Source of the DNA: Prevotella melaninogenica
GTDB lineage: Bacteria > Bacteroidota > Bacteroidia > Bacteroidales > Bacteroidaceae
Direction: 5' to 3'
Assembly (NCBI RefSeq): GCF_018127925.1
Contig: NZ_CP072347.1
Coordinates: 932,501 to 996,500 of the forward strand
Length of the DNA stretch: 64,000 nucleotides
Program-made: the position numbers and the translations under genes
Notes under the pieces: model-generated
Seen by the model: the letters and a program-made list of their open reading frames with translations, nothing else
Database searches by the model: none
Told to the model about the DNA's origin: nothing
Part shown: piece by piece, positions 9,482-19,704 of the stretch
Layout of the letters: every line of letters starts with the position of its first letter
How positions within the stretch are numbered: the stretch's first letter is position 1

Positions 9482-9786
9482 TGTATTTCTTTTGAGTTTA
9501 TAATTTTCTTAATGATAACACAAAGATACAAATTAATATTAATAATTTATCCATTTAAGGATAAGAAACTTCATATTTATATTTAATTTATTTTCAAGTA
9601 GATATACAATGCTAATCTTTGTTAGGTCATTATTGATATGATTATTTGCAAATTATAATGTTTTTGTGCTGAATTTTATTTACATTTCCGTTGATATTTT
9701 ACGTTGATACAAGTCATAAAAGGGGTATTTTACTTAGTTTTGTAACTCTCTTATTTTGAGAGTCTTACATGATTGCATTTGAAAAG

Positions 9787-9868
9787 CTGCTTAGTTGGCT
9801 TCTAAAAGGGCGTTAATAAGACTCCAAAAGAGCACCTTTTGCAAGCCAAAAGGGCGTCTTTTCAATGC
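9787..9868 (+). repeat. Dispersed intergenic repeat, copy B
   Basis: This lies in a gene-free stretch of about 700 bases (9482-10186) between gmd and the 3' end of hcp. It contains CTTAGTTGGCTTCTAAAAGG, then GCGTTAAT, and a second AAAAGGGCGTCTTTT core at about 9848-9862. It matches copies at 3365-3452 and 21481-21573. The remainder of the stretch is AT-rich; short open frames across it show no family likeness. Confidence 0.7.
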
Positions 9869-10130
9869 CCATAGAGCATATATAAACAAGTTGTGGTTTG
9901 AAAAATGTTTACACAAATACTTTTGGTTAGAATCAAATCTGCTATTTCATTCTAATGTGTTTGTTAAATCACTACACTTTTTATGCTTACTAACCTTGAT
10001 ACACTTTATAATAATACGCATTCAAACTTCAACTCAAATGGAGTAATTAGAATACTGTACTCAAACTCTTACTGTAGTATTATTCCATAATATAATCTGT
10101 TTAGGCTATAATGATTGATTTGGGTTAAAT

Positions 10131-10162
10131 AAAAAAGTCCACTCTAAAAAGAATGGACTTTT
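10131..10162 (-). terminator. Rho-independent terminator of hcp
   Basis: Read leftwards, AAAAGTCCA (10162-10154) pairs with TGGACTTTT (10141-10133), followed by a TTTTTTATTT run. It lies 24 bases past the hcp stop. Confidence 0.85.
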
Positions 10163-10186
10163 GGTTTTAATAAGTGGTTATTTGGT

Positions 10187-11839
10187 TTATCCTACCATGT
10201 TCTTGAGGTCTTCTTCAACAGATGTGATACCACCAAGGCCGAAGTTCTCAACCAACACTTTCAGAACGTTTGGAGAAACGAAGGCTGGCAATGTAGGACC
10301 AATATGAATATTCTTAATGCCGAGGTAGAGTAGGGCAAGCAGAACGATAACTGCTTTCTGCTCATACCATGCAATATTGAACTCGATTGGAAGATCATTG
10401 ATGTCGTTTGCACCAAAAATCTCTTTCAGCTTCAAGGCAACAACTGCCCATGAATAAGAGTCATTACACTGTCCTGCATCCAATACACGTGGGATTCCAT
10501 TGATATCGCCAAGGTTCAACTTGTTATATTTGAACTTAGCACAACCACTGGTTAAGATGACAGTATCCTTTGGTAACTGAGCAGCAAACTCTGTATAGTA
10601 GTCACGGCTCTTCATACGACCATCACATCCACTCATTACGACAAACTTGCGGATTGCACCACTCTTAACAGCATCAACAACCTGATCAGCCAAAGCAAAT
10701 ACCTGTGCATGAGCAAATCCACCGATAATCTCACCCTGTTCGATAGCTGTTGGAGCCTTACAAGTCTTAGCAATTTCGATTACCTCAGAGAAGTCCTTGT
10801 GACCGTTCTCATCAGCAAGGATATGCTTCCAACCTGGGAAACCTGTTGCGTTTGTTGTGAATACGCGGTCCTTATAGCTTGCTTTTGGTGAAGGAGGAAC
10901 AATACAGTTGGTTGTGAAGACGATAGGACCATTGAATGTTTCAAACTCTTCCTTCTGCTTCCACCATGCATTACCATAGTTTCCAACGAGGTGCTTGTAC
11001 TTCTTCAACTGTGGATAATAATGAGCTGGGAGCATCTCTCCGTGGGTGTAAACATCTACGCCTGTTCCCTCTGTTTGCTCCAAAAGCTGCTCGATATCCT
11101 TCAAGTCATGACCAGAGATAAGAATACCTGGACGGCTACCTGTACCAATATTTACCTTTGTAAGTTCTGGATTACCGTATGCCTGTGTGTTAGCCTTGTC
11201 AAGTAATGCCATTGCATCAACACCGAACTTACCTGTTTCCATAACAGTAGACAGCAATGTGTCCATGTCTGCTGCTGGGTTAGAAATGGTAGCAAGTGCC
11301 TTTTCCATGAATGCAATAATCTCTTCATTACGCTCATTGAGACGTGATGCGTGCTCATAGTAAGCTGCCATACCCTTCAAACCGAGTACTGTCAACTCCT
11401 TCAATGAACGGAGGTCTTCATTCTCTGTACGGAGAACGCTCTCACGATCCCCCTCAGCTTCATAGTCTGCTTTCTCACCACCCCAGTTTACTTCCTGGTA
11501 GTTAGGCAATGTTACATTGTTCTCTTTTGCAAGTGCGAGCAACTCACGTTTGATACGTACACCGTTGTCCACCTTATTTAATATAGCCTGATCATCAAAG
11601 TTTGCATTGGTGATAGTTGCAAAAAGTGCATCTACAATATAATCACCAACCTCCTGGTTCGTTTTAATACCTGCATTTCGAAGTGAGTCTGAAATCGTAG
11701 CTACACCTCTTACAACACCAAGTAACAAATCTTGCCAACGGCTTGTCTCAGCTTTTTTACCGCAAACACCTTGAATGGTACATCCTGTACCCTTTGCTGT
11801 TTCCTGACATTGGAAACAGAACATTTTGTTCTCTGCCAT
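10187..11839 (-). CDS. hcp: Hydroxylamine reductase (hybrid cluster protein)
   Basis: A 550-residue cytoplasmic iron-sulfur protein. The N-terminal Cys cluster is C8-x2-C11-x8-C20-x5-C26, binding the cubane cluster. The hybrid-cluster ligands are visible downstream in [23 protein letters not shown] and [10 protein letters not shown]. The family reduces nitric oxide or hydroxylamine and protects anaerobes from nitrosative stress. No hcr reductase partner adjoins. The promoter region has a -7 box and a CRP/FNR-like palindrome (separate entry), which fits NO-responsive control by an HcpR-type regulator (inference). The divergent neighbour is an AraC-type regulator. Confidence 0.96.
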   Translation of the reverse strand: MAENKMFCFQCQETAKGTGCTIQGVCGKKAETSRWQDLLLGVVRGVATISDSLRNAGIKTNQEVGDYIVDALFATITNANFDDQAILNKVDNGVRIKRELLALAKENNVTLPNYQEVNWGGEKADYEAEGDRESVLRTENEDLRSLKELTVLGLKGMAAYYEHASRLNERNEEIIAFMEKALATISNPAADMDTLLSTVMETGKFGVDAMALLDKANTQAYGNPELTKVNIGTGSRPGILISGHDLKDIEQLLEQTEGTGVDVYTHGEMLPAHYYPQLKKYKHLVGNYGNAWWKQKEEFETFNGPIVFTTNCIVPPSPKASYKDRVFTTNATGFPGWKHILADENGHKDFSEVIEIAKTCKAPTAIEQGEIIGGFAHAQVFALADQVVDAVKSGAIRKFVVMSGCDGRMKSRDYYTEFAAQLPKDTVILTSGCAKFKYNKLNLGDINGIPRVLDAGQCNDSYSWAVVALKLKEIFGANDINDLPIEFNIAWYEQKAVIVLLALLYLGIKNIHIGPTLPAFVSPNVLKVLVENFGLGGITSVEEDLKNMVG

Positions 11840-11882
11840 GTTTTTTGTTTTATATATTATTTCTATAATGTTATTATGGGTG

Positions 11883-11926
11883 CAAAATTATAGATAAAAA
11901 AAAGCCAAAAAGGTAACATATGTGAC
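11883..11926 (-). promoter_or_regulatory. hcp promoter with CRP/FNR-like operator
   Basis: A -7 box TAATTTTG (read leftwards) is at 11883-11890. The imperfect palindrome GTAACATATGTGAC lies at 11913-11926, six of seven base pairs symmetric. If transcription begins about 6 bases past the -7 box, the palindrome centre falls near -42, the class II activator position used by CRP/FNR proteins. No good TTTG -33 box is present, as expected for an activator-dependent promoter (inference). Confidence 0.5.
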
Positions 11927-12145
11927 GGTTAAGGGTTAAAAAATAATAAATCTAACTATGCGATGTTTTTTATCTATAATATCACTTTGATGTAAAGAAG
12001 AGCGTAAAAGATAAAAATCGGAAACGCTTTGTATAAAAAGATGTTAAGGTGATGTTTGTAAATATTTTCTACATGTATATATTGGAATGTAATAAAATAT
12101 TTGCGAAATTTAATAACTAATAGATATTAAAAAACTTGCCATAAA

Positions 12146-12177
12146 CTTGACATTCTTAATTAAATATGTTATATTTG
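12146..12177 (+). promoter_or_regulatory. Promoter of the AraC-type regulator gene
   Basis: CTTG at 12146-12149, 20 bases, then TATATTTG at 12170-12177: one mismatch from the Bacteroidetes consensus. The ATG is 40 bases downstream. The rest of the 378-base hcp/regulator gap is AT-rich with nothing else I can support. Confidence 0.65.
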
Positions 12178-12217
12178 CAGTGTAATAACAGAATAGGTAA
12201 CTAAAAATACACGGATT

Positions 12218-12676
12218 ATGGCTAAGTACAATTTAATAGAAAAAAAAGAGAAGGTAGCTGCCTACCGTAGTTTGGTCAGTCCGCAATTAATGGATGAGTT
12301 AAAGGAGAAGATTCTTAATATCATTCTTATTCAGCAGCGTTACAAAGACAAGAATTATTCTGCCAAGCAACTTGCTGAGGACTTAGGAACTAATACGCGC
12401 TACATCTCGGCTGTAGTTAATGTGCGATTCCACATGAACTACACGTCATTTGTTAACAAATTCCGAATAGAGGAAGCAATGGCTCTTTTGGTTGATAAGC
12501 GTTATCAAGAACTGAATATGGAAGATATCAGTGATATGGTGGGCTTCTCTAATAGGCAGTCTTTCTATGCTTCTTTCTACAAATTAAATGGTGTCACACC
12601 TCGTGACTACAGAATGCGCCATTTGGCACAACCCTCTTCAGAAGAAGTGCGTTTGAAAAAACCACTTAAGAAATGA
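12218..12676 (+). CDS. AraC-type helix-turn-helix regulator, DNA-binding domain only
   Basis: A 152-residue cytoplasmic protein. Residues 45-140 form the double helix-turn-helix of the AraC/XylS family: first helix pair YSAKQLAEDLGTNTRYISAV, second around EDISDMVGFSNRQSFYASFY followed by the characteristic GVTPRDYR. There is no sensory domain and no receiver domain, so it is a short stand-alone member. It starts divergently from hcp and its stop is 11 bases before the DPP III gene, so it is likely co-transcribed with that peptidase. Its targets are unknown; hcp or itself are the obvious candidates. Confidence 0.85.
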   Translation: MAKYNLIEKKEKVAAYRSLVSPQLMDELKEKILNIILIQQRYKDKNYSAKQLAEDLGTNTRYISAVVNVRFHMNYTSFVNKFRIEEAMALLVDKRYQELNMEDISDMVGFSNRQSFYASFYKLNGVTPRDYRMRHLAQPSSEEVRLKKPLKK

Positions 12677-12687
12677 TTTAAAACAAA

Positions 12688-14679
12688 ATGATAGAATCGA
12701 TAGGAGAAGAAACTTTTAACTTTCAGGATGAACGGTTTGCCGATATACAAATGTTACGATATCGGCTTCCGGATTTCGAATCACTGACAATTCGGCAAAA
12801 ACAGCTAATTTATTGCTTGTCAGAAGCAACACTATTTGGACGTGATATAACGTTTGACCAATTTGGCAAATACAACCTCCGTATTAGAAAAACTTTAGAG
12901 GCTGTCTATTTGAACTACAATGGTGATAGGTTAGAACATAATTTTCGTGCTTTAGAAGAATATCTGAAGCACGTTTGGTTTGCTAGTGGTATTTATCATC
13001 ATTATGCTTGTGACAAATTCTCACCTTTATTTTCGGAAGACTTTTTTTGCAATGAAGTCTTAGCAATTGATTCTAAGTTGCTTCCACTTAATGAAGGAGA
13101 GAGTGTTACTTCTTTACTTAATGAATTGTGTCCAGTAATCTTTGATCCAACGATTCTTCCCAAGCGAGTTGATAAGTCAGATGGTAAAGATATTGTACGC
13201 TCTTCTGCTTGCAATTATTATGACGGAGTTTCGCAGCATGAAGTTGAAGAATTCTATGCTAAGTTAAAGAAAGATGGTCCAACAAATGAAGCTCCATCCT
13301 ATGGATTAAATTCTACTCTTGTAAAAGAAGGCGATTCTATCCGTGAGGATGTATGGAAGATTGATGGCAAATATGGTGCAGCAATCGAAAAGATTGTATA
13401 TTGGTTGAATCGTGCAAAAGAGTTTGTAGAAAACAATCAGCAACTTCATGTTATAAATCTGTTGATTCGCTATTATGAGACAGGTGACCTTCATGATTTT
13501 GATATCTACTCTATTGAGTGGTTACGTGAGCAAGAAGGTAGAATAGACTTTATTAATGGTTTTATAGAAGTTTATGGTGACCCAATGGGATTGAAAGGTT
13601 CTTGGGAAGGCATAGTCGAATATAAAGACCTTGAAGCAACTCATCGTACGCAGGCTATATCAGCTAACGCACAATGGTTTGAAGACCATTCGCCTGTTGC
13701 TCCTCAGTTTCGTAAGGCTATTGTGAAAGGTGTCACAGCCAATGTTATATGTGCAGCAATGTTAGGAGGAGACGAATATCCTGCTTCTGCTATTGGAATT
13801 AATTTACCAAATGCAGACTGGATTCGTGCAGAACATGGCTCAAAGAGTGTTACGATTTCTAATCTTACTCATGCATATGATATGGCTGCTAAGGGTAACG
13901 GATTTCGTGAGGAGTTTGTTATTGATGCTGACACTTGTAAGTTGGTGGACTTATATGCGGATAAAACAGATAATCTTCATACTGACCTTCATGAGTGTTT
14001 AGGTCATGGTAGTGGACGATTATTGCCTGGGACAGACCCTGATGCGCTGAAGAATTATGGTAATACAATTGAAGAAGCACGTGCTGACCTCTTTGGATTA
14101 TATTATATAGCTGATCAGAAACTTTTAGAACTTGGACTTTTAGACAGTAAAGAGGCATACAAGGCACAGTATTACAGCTATATGATGAATGGTCTACTCA
14201 CACAGCAAGTTCGCATAAAACCAGGAAAGCAGATAGAAGAGTCGCATATGCAGAATCGTGCACTTATTGCACAATGGGCAATGGAGTTAGGCAAAGAGAA
14301 TAATGTTGTAGAACTTATTACTTGTGCGGACAAAATCACAAGTGAATCTAAAACATATGTTCGCATTAACGATTATGATGCTTTACGCAACATTTTTGCT
14401 TATCAACTCGCTGAGATACAGCGTATAAAGAGTGAAGGTGACTTTGAGGCTGCACGAATGTTAGTAGAGAAGTATGCTATTAATCTTGACCCAGTACTTC
14501 ATGCAGAAGTTCTTCGTAGGTATGAGGGTTTGAATATTGCACCTTATAAAGGATTCATCAATCCTATTCTGAAACCAGTTTATAATGAACTTGGTGAGAT
14601 GATAGATGTTGTTGTTGATTATTTAGAGTCATACACAGAACAAATGCTACGTTACTCTCGAGATTATCAAACTCTTTAA
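12688..14679 (+). CDS. Dipeptidyl-peptidase III (peptidase family M49)
   Basis: A 663-residue zinc peptidase that removes dipeptides from the N-terminus of short peptides. The M49 zinc motif HECLGH lies at residues 435-440, and EEARAD at 462-467 supplies the third ligand; the family patterns are HExxGH and EExRAE/D. Cys replaces Leu after the catalytic Glu, as in bacterial members. There is no signal peptide, so it is cytoplasmic and would finish degradation of imported peptides. It sits 11 bases after the AraC-type gene, and a terminator follows. Bacterial homologues are sometimes labelled dihydrofolate reductase, which the sequence does not support. Confidence 0.92.
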   Translation: MIESIGEETFNFQDERFADIQMLRYRLPDFESLTIRQKQLIYCLSEATLFGRDITFDQFGKYNLRIRKTLEAVYLNYNGDRLEHNFRALEEYLKHVWFASGIYHHYACDKFSPLFSEDFFCNEVLAIDSKLLPLNEGESVTSLLNELCPVIFDPTILPKRVDKSDGKDIVRSSACNYYDGVSQHEVEEFYAKLKKDGPTNEAPSYGLNSTLVKEGDSIREDVWKIDGKYGAAIEKIVYWLNRAKEFVENNQQLHVINLLIRYYETGDLHDFDIYSIEWLREQEGRIDFINGFIEVYGDPMGLKGSWEGIVEYKDLEATHRTQAISANAQWFEDHSPVAPQFRKAIVKGVTANVICAAMLGGDEYPASAIGINLPNADWIRAEHGSKSVTISNLTHAYDMAAKGNGFREEFVIDADTCKLVDLYADKTDNLHTDLHECLGHGSGRLLPGTDPDALKNYGNTIEEARADLFGLYYIADQKLLELGLLDSKEAYKAQYYSYMMNGLLTQQVRIKPGKQIEESHMQNRALIAQWAMELGKENNVVELITCADKITSESKTYVRINDYDALRNIFAYQLAEIQRIKSEGDFEAARMLVEKYAINLDPVLHAEVLRRYEGLNIAPYKGFINPILKPVYNELGEMIDVVVDYLESYTEQMLRYSRDYQTL

Positions 14680-14761
14680 TGGAATAGAGTGTGTTTATAT
14701 TCTACTATATGAATGCAATAATATAAAGCTATTCCCGATAAAGGTAAACAAGTTAGAAAAT

Positions 14762-14798
14762 AAAAGCAGGATGCCAAGTGGTATCCTGCTTTTATTAT
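14762..14798 (+). terminator. Terminator after the DPP III gene
   Basis: An 11-bp perfect stem AAAAGCAGGAT (14762-14772) with its complement at 14783-14793, followed by TTTATTATTT context. Flanking A and T runs could let it work in both directions. Confidence 0.82.
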
Positions 14799-14908
14799 TT
14801 AAATATACTGTTCTGTAAATATTGTCCACATGAAAATAGTGCTCTATTATATATCATAATGAACCTCTTATTTTACTTTTAGTTGATGTATTTATGTTCG
14901 TCATAAGT

Positions 14909-14961
14909 CGTGTTGAGGGTCAACACGTATTGTGTTGTTGGTAAACACCAATGGTGCGAAG
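14909..14961. repeat. Intergenic palindromes between DPP III and maeB
   Basis: This lies in the gene-free stretch 14680-15152. A perfect 8-bp-arm palindrome CGTGTTGA-GGG-TCAACACG (14909-14927) is followed by CACCAATGGTGCGAAG at 14946-14961. The latter 16-mer recurs exactly at 50141-50156. The remaining sequence is AT-rich with no supported gene. Confidence 0.6.
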
Positions 14962-15152
14962 TACTAAATACATTTCAACTTGCTAACAAAGTTGAATCAA
15001 CTTTATGTTAGGAAAAAGCTACACTACCATAAGCAAGCAAAGTTTACTTGATGAGTTGATCTACTCTTTCAATGATAATACAATATCATCCATTTAAAAG
15101 AAACTCCTCATGAAAGCTATGCTATTTTACTTTTACTGAACAGTACTATTAC

Positions 15153-17444
15153 TTATAATGCGTTCTTTTTTACTTTCTCCACATAAGCATCAATAGCCGC
15201 AACGGCTGTGATGTTCACAATGTCACGTACAGAGCACTCGAAATCAGTGAAGTGAATTGGCTTATTAAGACCCATCTGAATAGGACCAATAACCTCTGCT
15301 TCAGGACTCAATGCCTGCAAAAGTTTATAACCACTATTGGCAGAAGACAAGTCAGGGAAGATGAGCGTGTTAACATCTAATCCTTTCAAACGAGTGAATG
15401 GGAACTTCTCATCACGTAGTTCTTTATTTAATGCAAAGTTAACCTGCATCTCACCGTCAATTGCCATGTCAGGATACTCCTTTTGCATTTTTTCAACAGC
15501 AGTATGTACCTTTAATGGAGAACCTTCCTTATCAGAACCAAAGTTAGAGTAGGAGAGCATTGCGATAGCAGCCTTATCATTGAAGAAGCTAACAGAGTTA
15601 GCAGCTAACTTTGCAATGTCAGCCAACACTTCAGCGTCAGGATGACGATTAATAAGTGTGTCTGCTATGTAGAATACACCCTTCTTCGTATTCAGAATAT
15701 GCATAGTACCAAAGTGTTTGTACTCTGGACGAATACCAATAACATCCTTTGCTACCTTAATCGTATTGCTATATTTGGTATATAGACCCGTGATAAACGC
15801 ATCAGCATCACCATTCTCAACCATTGACATACCGAAATAGTTGCGCTCATACATCTTATCATATGCTTCCTCAAAAGTATAACCCTCACGTGCACGCTTC
15901 TCTGCTAAGTGCTTTGCATAAGTAGCACGACGTCCCTGCTCCTTATCCGCACGCATGTCAACAATTTCAATATCTGAGATATCAAGCTTCAAACGGTTGG
16001 CAACACGATTTAGACGGTCAGGATTTCCTAATAAGATAGGAACACAGATTCCCTCTTGCTTAGCTTGTACAGCAGCTTTCATCATAGTCTGGTGACCGCC
16101 TTCAGCAAATACAATACGTTGTGGATGCTGTGCAGCAGTGGAGTGAAGAGTATGTGTCAATTTTGTTTCCTGACCTAACATTTGAAGCAGGTGTTGCTTG
16201 TAAGCCTTGAAATCCTTGATAGGAGTGCGTGCTACACCGCTGTCCATAGCAGCCTTAGCAACAGCTGCACTAACTTCAGTAATCAGTCGTGGGTCAACTG
16301 GTTTTGGGATAAAGTATTTAGGACCGAATGTAAGGTCATTTACATGATAAACCTGATTAACAACGTCTGGTACTGTCTGTTTAGCCAAGTCAGCAATAGC
16401 ATGGACAGCAGCCATCTTCATTTCCTCATTGATAGCCTTAGCATGAACATCCAATGCACCACGGAAAATGTATGGGAAACCAATCACATTATTAATCTGG
16501 TTAGGATAGTCTGAACGGCCAGTTGACATGATTACGTCTGGACGTGCTGCAATAGCATCATCGTATGATATCTCAGGAACAGGATTAGCCAAAGCAAAGA
16601 CGATAGGATTCTCATTCATTGAACGGATCATATCCTGTGTAAGAATATTACCCTTTGATAATCCAACAAATACGTCAGCCCCCTTAATAGCTTCCTCCAA
16701 AGTGTGAACATCTCGACGGTCAGTAGCGAAGAGAGCCTTCTGTGGTGTAAGGTTCTTTAAATCAGAAGTGATAACACCCTTTGAATCGAGCATTACAATA
16801 TTCTCTTTCTTTAGACCTAAAGCCATATACAGCTTAGTACATGAAATAGCTGCAGCACCTGCACCATTAACAACTAACTTCACATCAGCAATGTTCTTGT
16901 CAGCTACCTCCAGTGCATTCTTCAAACCAGCAGCAGAGATGATAGCAGTTCCGTGCTGGTCATCATGCATAACAGGAATGTCAAGTGTCTTCTTTAGACG
17001 CTCCTCAATAGCAAAGCATTCAGGTGCCTTGATATCCTCAAGATTGATACCACCAAAGGTTGGAGCAATCTTTTCTACAGCTTCACAAAACTTTTCAGGG
17101 TCCTGTTCGTCTACTTCTATGTCGAAAACATCAATACCACCATATATCTTAAACAGTAAACCCTTACCTTCCATTACAGGCTTACCACTCATAGCACCGA
17201 TGTTACCCAATCCTAAAACGGCAGTTCCATTACTGATAACTGCAACCAAATTTCCTTTGTCGGTGTATTTATATACGTCGTCTGGATTTTGTTGAATTTC
17301 TAAGCATGGGTATGCTACGCCAGGCGAATATGCCAGACTAAGATCTGTCTGTGTACTATAAGGTTTTGTAGGCGTTACTTCAATTTTGCCAGGACGGCCG
17401 TTGTTATGATATTCCAAAGCGGCTTCTTTTGTTACCTTGACCAT
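15153..17444 (-). CDS. maeB: NADP-dependent malic enzyme with phosphotransacetylase-like domain
   Basis: A 763-residue two-domain protein that decarboxylates malate to pyruvate. The malic enzyme part (about 1-420) contains SLAYSPGVAYPCLEI, NGTAVLGLGNIGAMSGKPVM, the metal site around MHDDQHGTAI and the dinucleotide motif NGAGAAAIS. The C-terminal part (about 430-763) resembles phosphotransacetylase (IVFAEGGHQTMMKAA start) and is thought to be regulatory in this family. Length is normal for MaeB. It is transcribed divergently from a TetR-type gene 123 bases away, which may regulate it. A -7 box TAACTTTG (read leftwards) lies at 17491-17498. Confidence 0.95.
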   Translation of the reverse strand: MVKVTKEAALEYHNNGRPGKIEVTPTKPYSTQTDLSLAYSPGVAYPCLEIQQNPDDVYKYTDKGNLVAVISNGTAVLGLGNIGAMSGKPVMEGKGLLFKIYGGIDVFDIEVDEQDPEKFCEAVEKIAPTFGGINLEDIKAPECFAIEERLKKTLDIPVMHDDQHGTAIISAAGLKNALEVADKNIADVKLVVNGAGAAAISCTKLYMALGLKKENIVMLDSKGVITSDLKNLTPQKALFATDRRDVHTLEEAIKGADVFVGLSKGNILTQDMIRSMNENPIVFALANPVPEISYDDAIAARPDVIMSTGRSDYPNQINNVIGFPYIFRGALDVHAKAINEEMKMAAVHAIADLAKQTVPDVVNQVYHVNDLTFGPKYFIPKPVDPRLITEVSAAVAKAAMDSGVARTPIKDFKAYKQHLLQMLGQETKLTHTLHSTAAQHPQRIVFAEGGHQTMMKAAVQAKQEGICVPILLGNPDRLNRVANRLKLDISDIEIVDMRADKEQGRRATYAKHLAEKRAREGYTFEEAYDKMYERNYFGMSMVENGDADAFITGLYTKYSNTIKVAKDVIGIRPEYKHFGTMHILNTKKGVFYIADTLINRHPDAEVLADIAKLAANSVSFFNDKAAIAMLSYSNFGSDKEGSPLKVHTAVEKMQKEYPDMAIDGEMQVNFALNKELRDEKFPFTRLKGLDVNTLIFPDLSSANSGYKLLQALSPEAEVIGPIQMGLNKPIHFTDFECSVRDIVNITAVAAIDAYVEKVKKNAL

Positions 17445-17567
17445 AGTTAATCTTTTACTTTTAATATTACAAAAATGTATATTTGACTTACAAAGTTAGT
17501 AAAATCCACTCTAAAACAGATGTCATTATGAAAGTTTTTTGTAATTTTGTCGCAAAAATAAAGTTTA

Positions 17568-18203
17568 ATGTATAATACAGCTACAGAAACCACTTATCGG
17601 CAGGAACTTAAAGAGAAGATTCTCATTACTGCCATAAACCTTTTCCATAAACATGGAATAAGGAGTGTTAAGATGGATGATATTGCCAATGAACTTAAAA
17701 TATCAAAGCGTACACTCTATGAAATATACAGCAATAAGGAAGAATTGCTGTTAGAAGTCGTGCGACGTGATAAGCAAAGAGAGAAACGACGGATGGACGA
17801 GATAGGCAGAACTGGATCGAACGTAATAAATATAATTATAGAAATCAGCCGTTTCCGCTTAGAAGAGTTTAGTCAGATTAACCCTCTCTTCTTTGAAGAA
17901 ATACATAAATATCCAGAGTTATTGGCTTATGTCCGTAGGTTGCATGATGAAAGAGAATCCGATGCTCATGCTTTTATACAGCGTGGTATAGATGAAGGCT
18001 TGTTCCTTCCTAATTTAAATTATGATATCGTACGTACAATGACAGTTACTTTACAGAATGCTATTATGAATCAATATCTTTATAAGAAATACGATATAAA
18101 GGAACTGGCACATGTTAGTATATTATTCTTTATACGCGCTTATTGCACAATGAAAGGTGTTAAGATGTTGGATGAAGAACTAAATTCTCTTCCCTTGTCT
18201 TAA
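17568..18203 (+). CDS. TetR/AcrR-family transcriptional regulator
   Basis: A 211-residue regulator with an N-terminal HTH (about 12-58). AINLFHKHGIRSVKMDDIAN, then ISKRTLYEIYSNKEELL, is the standard TetR_N pattern. The C-terminal helical ligand domain is not recognisable to a subfamily. A -7 box TAATTTTG at 17542-17549 lies 18 bases before the ATG. It is divergent from maeB and 70 bases upstream of the SGNH/MBOAT pair, so either may be its target; the sequence does not decide. Confidence 0.88.
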   Translation: MYNTATETTYRQELKEKILITAINLFHKHGIRSVKMDDIANELKISKRTLYEIYSNKEELLLEVVRRDKQREKRRMDEIGRTGSNVINIIIEISRFRLEEFSQINPLFFEEIHKYPELLAYVRRLHDERESDAHAFIQRGIDEGLFLPNLNYDIVRTMTVTLQNAIMNQYLYKKYDIKELAHVSILFFIRAYCTMKGVKMLDEELNSLPLS

Positions 18204-18273
18204 AGTGAATAATCAGCATACTATGTTTTTTGCATTTCAAAAGTGATGCATTTAGGTAAAAGATAATTAGTAA

Positions 18274-19677
18274 ATGAAAGATAATACATATAAGACATTG
18301 CTGCTAACATTATTAGTAGCATTGTTTCTTTTTCTGCTTCATTTTCTTCCTACCTTCAAGATAGGAGATGCGAAGCTCCGAGAGATAGACATTCTGAGTG
18401 ATCTTGCACAAAAGAAAAAAGTACTTGAAGACGTTATTCCTTCTCCAAAGAAACCTTCAGCTATTGTTGCTTACGATAAAGATGGAAAGGTTATAGATTT
18501 TAAGGAGGAATGGCCTAAGGGTACAGAGCGTATCGTTGATTATTCTGCAGGTAAACCTGGTGGACTTGATCATTTCTATAGTCAACTTAATATGTTGGCT
18601 CAGAAGCAAGCAGTTGGTCGTCCTGTTCGTATTGCCTATTTTGGTGATTCATATATAGAAGGAGACATCTTATTAGCTGATTTACGTGAAGACCTTCAGA
18701 AGCTGTATGGTGGTTATGGCGTAGGTTGGATAGATGCTGGTAATGATCTTGACCAATACAAGCATACAGTGGATAATAAATTCACGGGACTTACCGAACA
18801 TATGGTTAAGAAGCCAGCAAGTTATGATGTTAATCAAGCAGGTATTGCGGAGCGTTATTATACAATGAATGGACAAGCTACTATGTCTTATGCTCCTTTT
18901 TCATTGTCTCATGACTACAGTCGCACTGAAAAATGGGCAAGCACATGGCTTTATCTTCGTTCAAAGGGAGGTGCAAACGTAACCTTTGAGATTGATGGTG
19001 GTAAGACAAGTACGCAGCGTGTCAATCCGTCGTCAGCAGTACAAGCTGTAAAGATGGATGGTGTTACTTCTCATGCAACAATAAAGGTGAATGGTTCTAA
19101 TACTGTTCTCTTTGGTACATCACAAGAGGGACGCGAAGGAATTGTTGTTGACAACTTCAGTATGCGTGGCTCTTCTGGAACATCATTGGCAAAACTTCCA
19201 GAACAGATGTTGAAGGAATTTGCTCTTGTTCGTCCGTATGATCTTATCGTATTTCAGTTTGGTGTCAATGCTGTAGATGCAGAGACAACTCCTGAGCGAT
19301 TGAAGAAGTATATGGCTGACATGAAGCTTGTTGTAGATCTCTTCCACAAGTGTTTCCCTGAAACGAGCATTCTTATTGTTAGTAGTCCTGACCGTGGCTC
19401 AAAGACTTCACCTGATGGTACAATGAAGGGAGTTGAGATGTTGGTGGGCTATCAAGAACAACTTGCTGCCGATAGCCATGTCGGCTTCTATAATCTTTTC
19501 CGTGCTATGGGTGGTCCAGGTACGATGATGCGCATCGTAGACGAACAGAGTATGGGTACAAAGGATTATGTACACATTAATTATAAAGGTGGTAAATATG
19601 TCAGTCAGCGTATTTTCAAGTCTATTGTAGCAGGACAAAAGAATTATACAAGACGTGAGAAATTAGTTGAAGAGTAA
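18274..19677 (+). CDS. SGNH/GDSL-fold esterase, membrane-anchored, partner of MBOAT protein
   Basis: A 467-residue protein with an N-terminal membrane anchor (about 7-26, LLLTLLVALFLFLLHFLP) and an extracytoplasmic SGNH domain. The nucleophile motif is G124-D125-S126 in YFGDSYIEGD. The C-terminal catalytic pair is D431-x2-H434 in DYVHINYKGG. The gene is 27 bases ahead of an MBOAT acyltransferase gene. In alginate (AlgI with AlgJ/AlgX) and peptidoglycan (PatA/PatB) systems such a pair moves acetyl groups across the membrane and transfers them to a glycan; I infer the same here, with the acceptor unknown. Confidence 0.85.
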   Translation: MKDNTYKTLLLTLLVALFLFLLHFLPTFKIGDAKLREIDILSDLAQKKKVLEDVIPSPKKPSAIVAYDKDGKVIDFKEEWPKGTERIVDYSAGKPGGLDHFYSQLNMLAQKQAVGRPVRIAYFGDSYIEGDILLADLREDLQKLYGGYGVGWIDAGNDLDQYKHTVDNKFTGLTEHMVKKPASYDVNQAGIAERYYTMNGQATMSYAPFSLSHDYSRTEKWASTWLYLRSKGGANVTFEIDGGKTSTQRVNPSSAVQAVKMDGVTSHATIKVNGSNTVLFGTSQEGREGIVVDNFSMRGSSGTSLAKLPEQMLKEFALVRPYDLIVFQFGVNAVDAETTPERLKKYMADMKLVVDLFHKCFPETSILIVSSPDRGSKTSPDGTMKGVEMLVGYQEQLAADSHVGFYNLFRAMGGPGTMMRIVDEQSMGTKDYVHINYKGGKYVSQRIFKSIVAGQKNYTRREKLVEE

Positions 19678-19704
19678 GTATTTATTAGTACAACATAGAA
19701 ACAG

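Noticed and set aside
9795-10046. 83-codon open frame in the gmd-hcp gap
   Set aside because: It overlaps the dispersed repeat, has no ribosome-binding site or family likeness, and lies in a known noncoding pattern.
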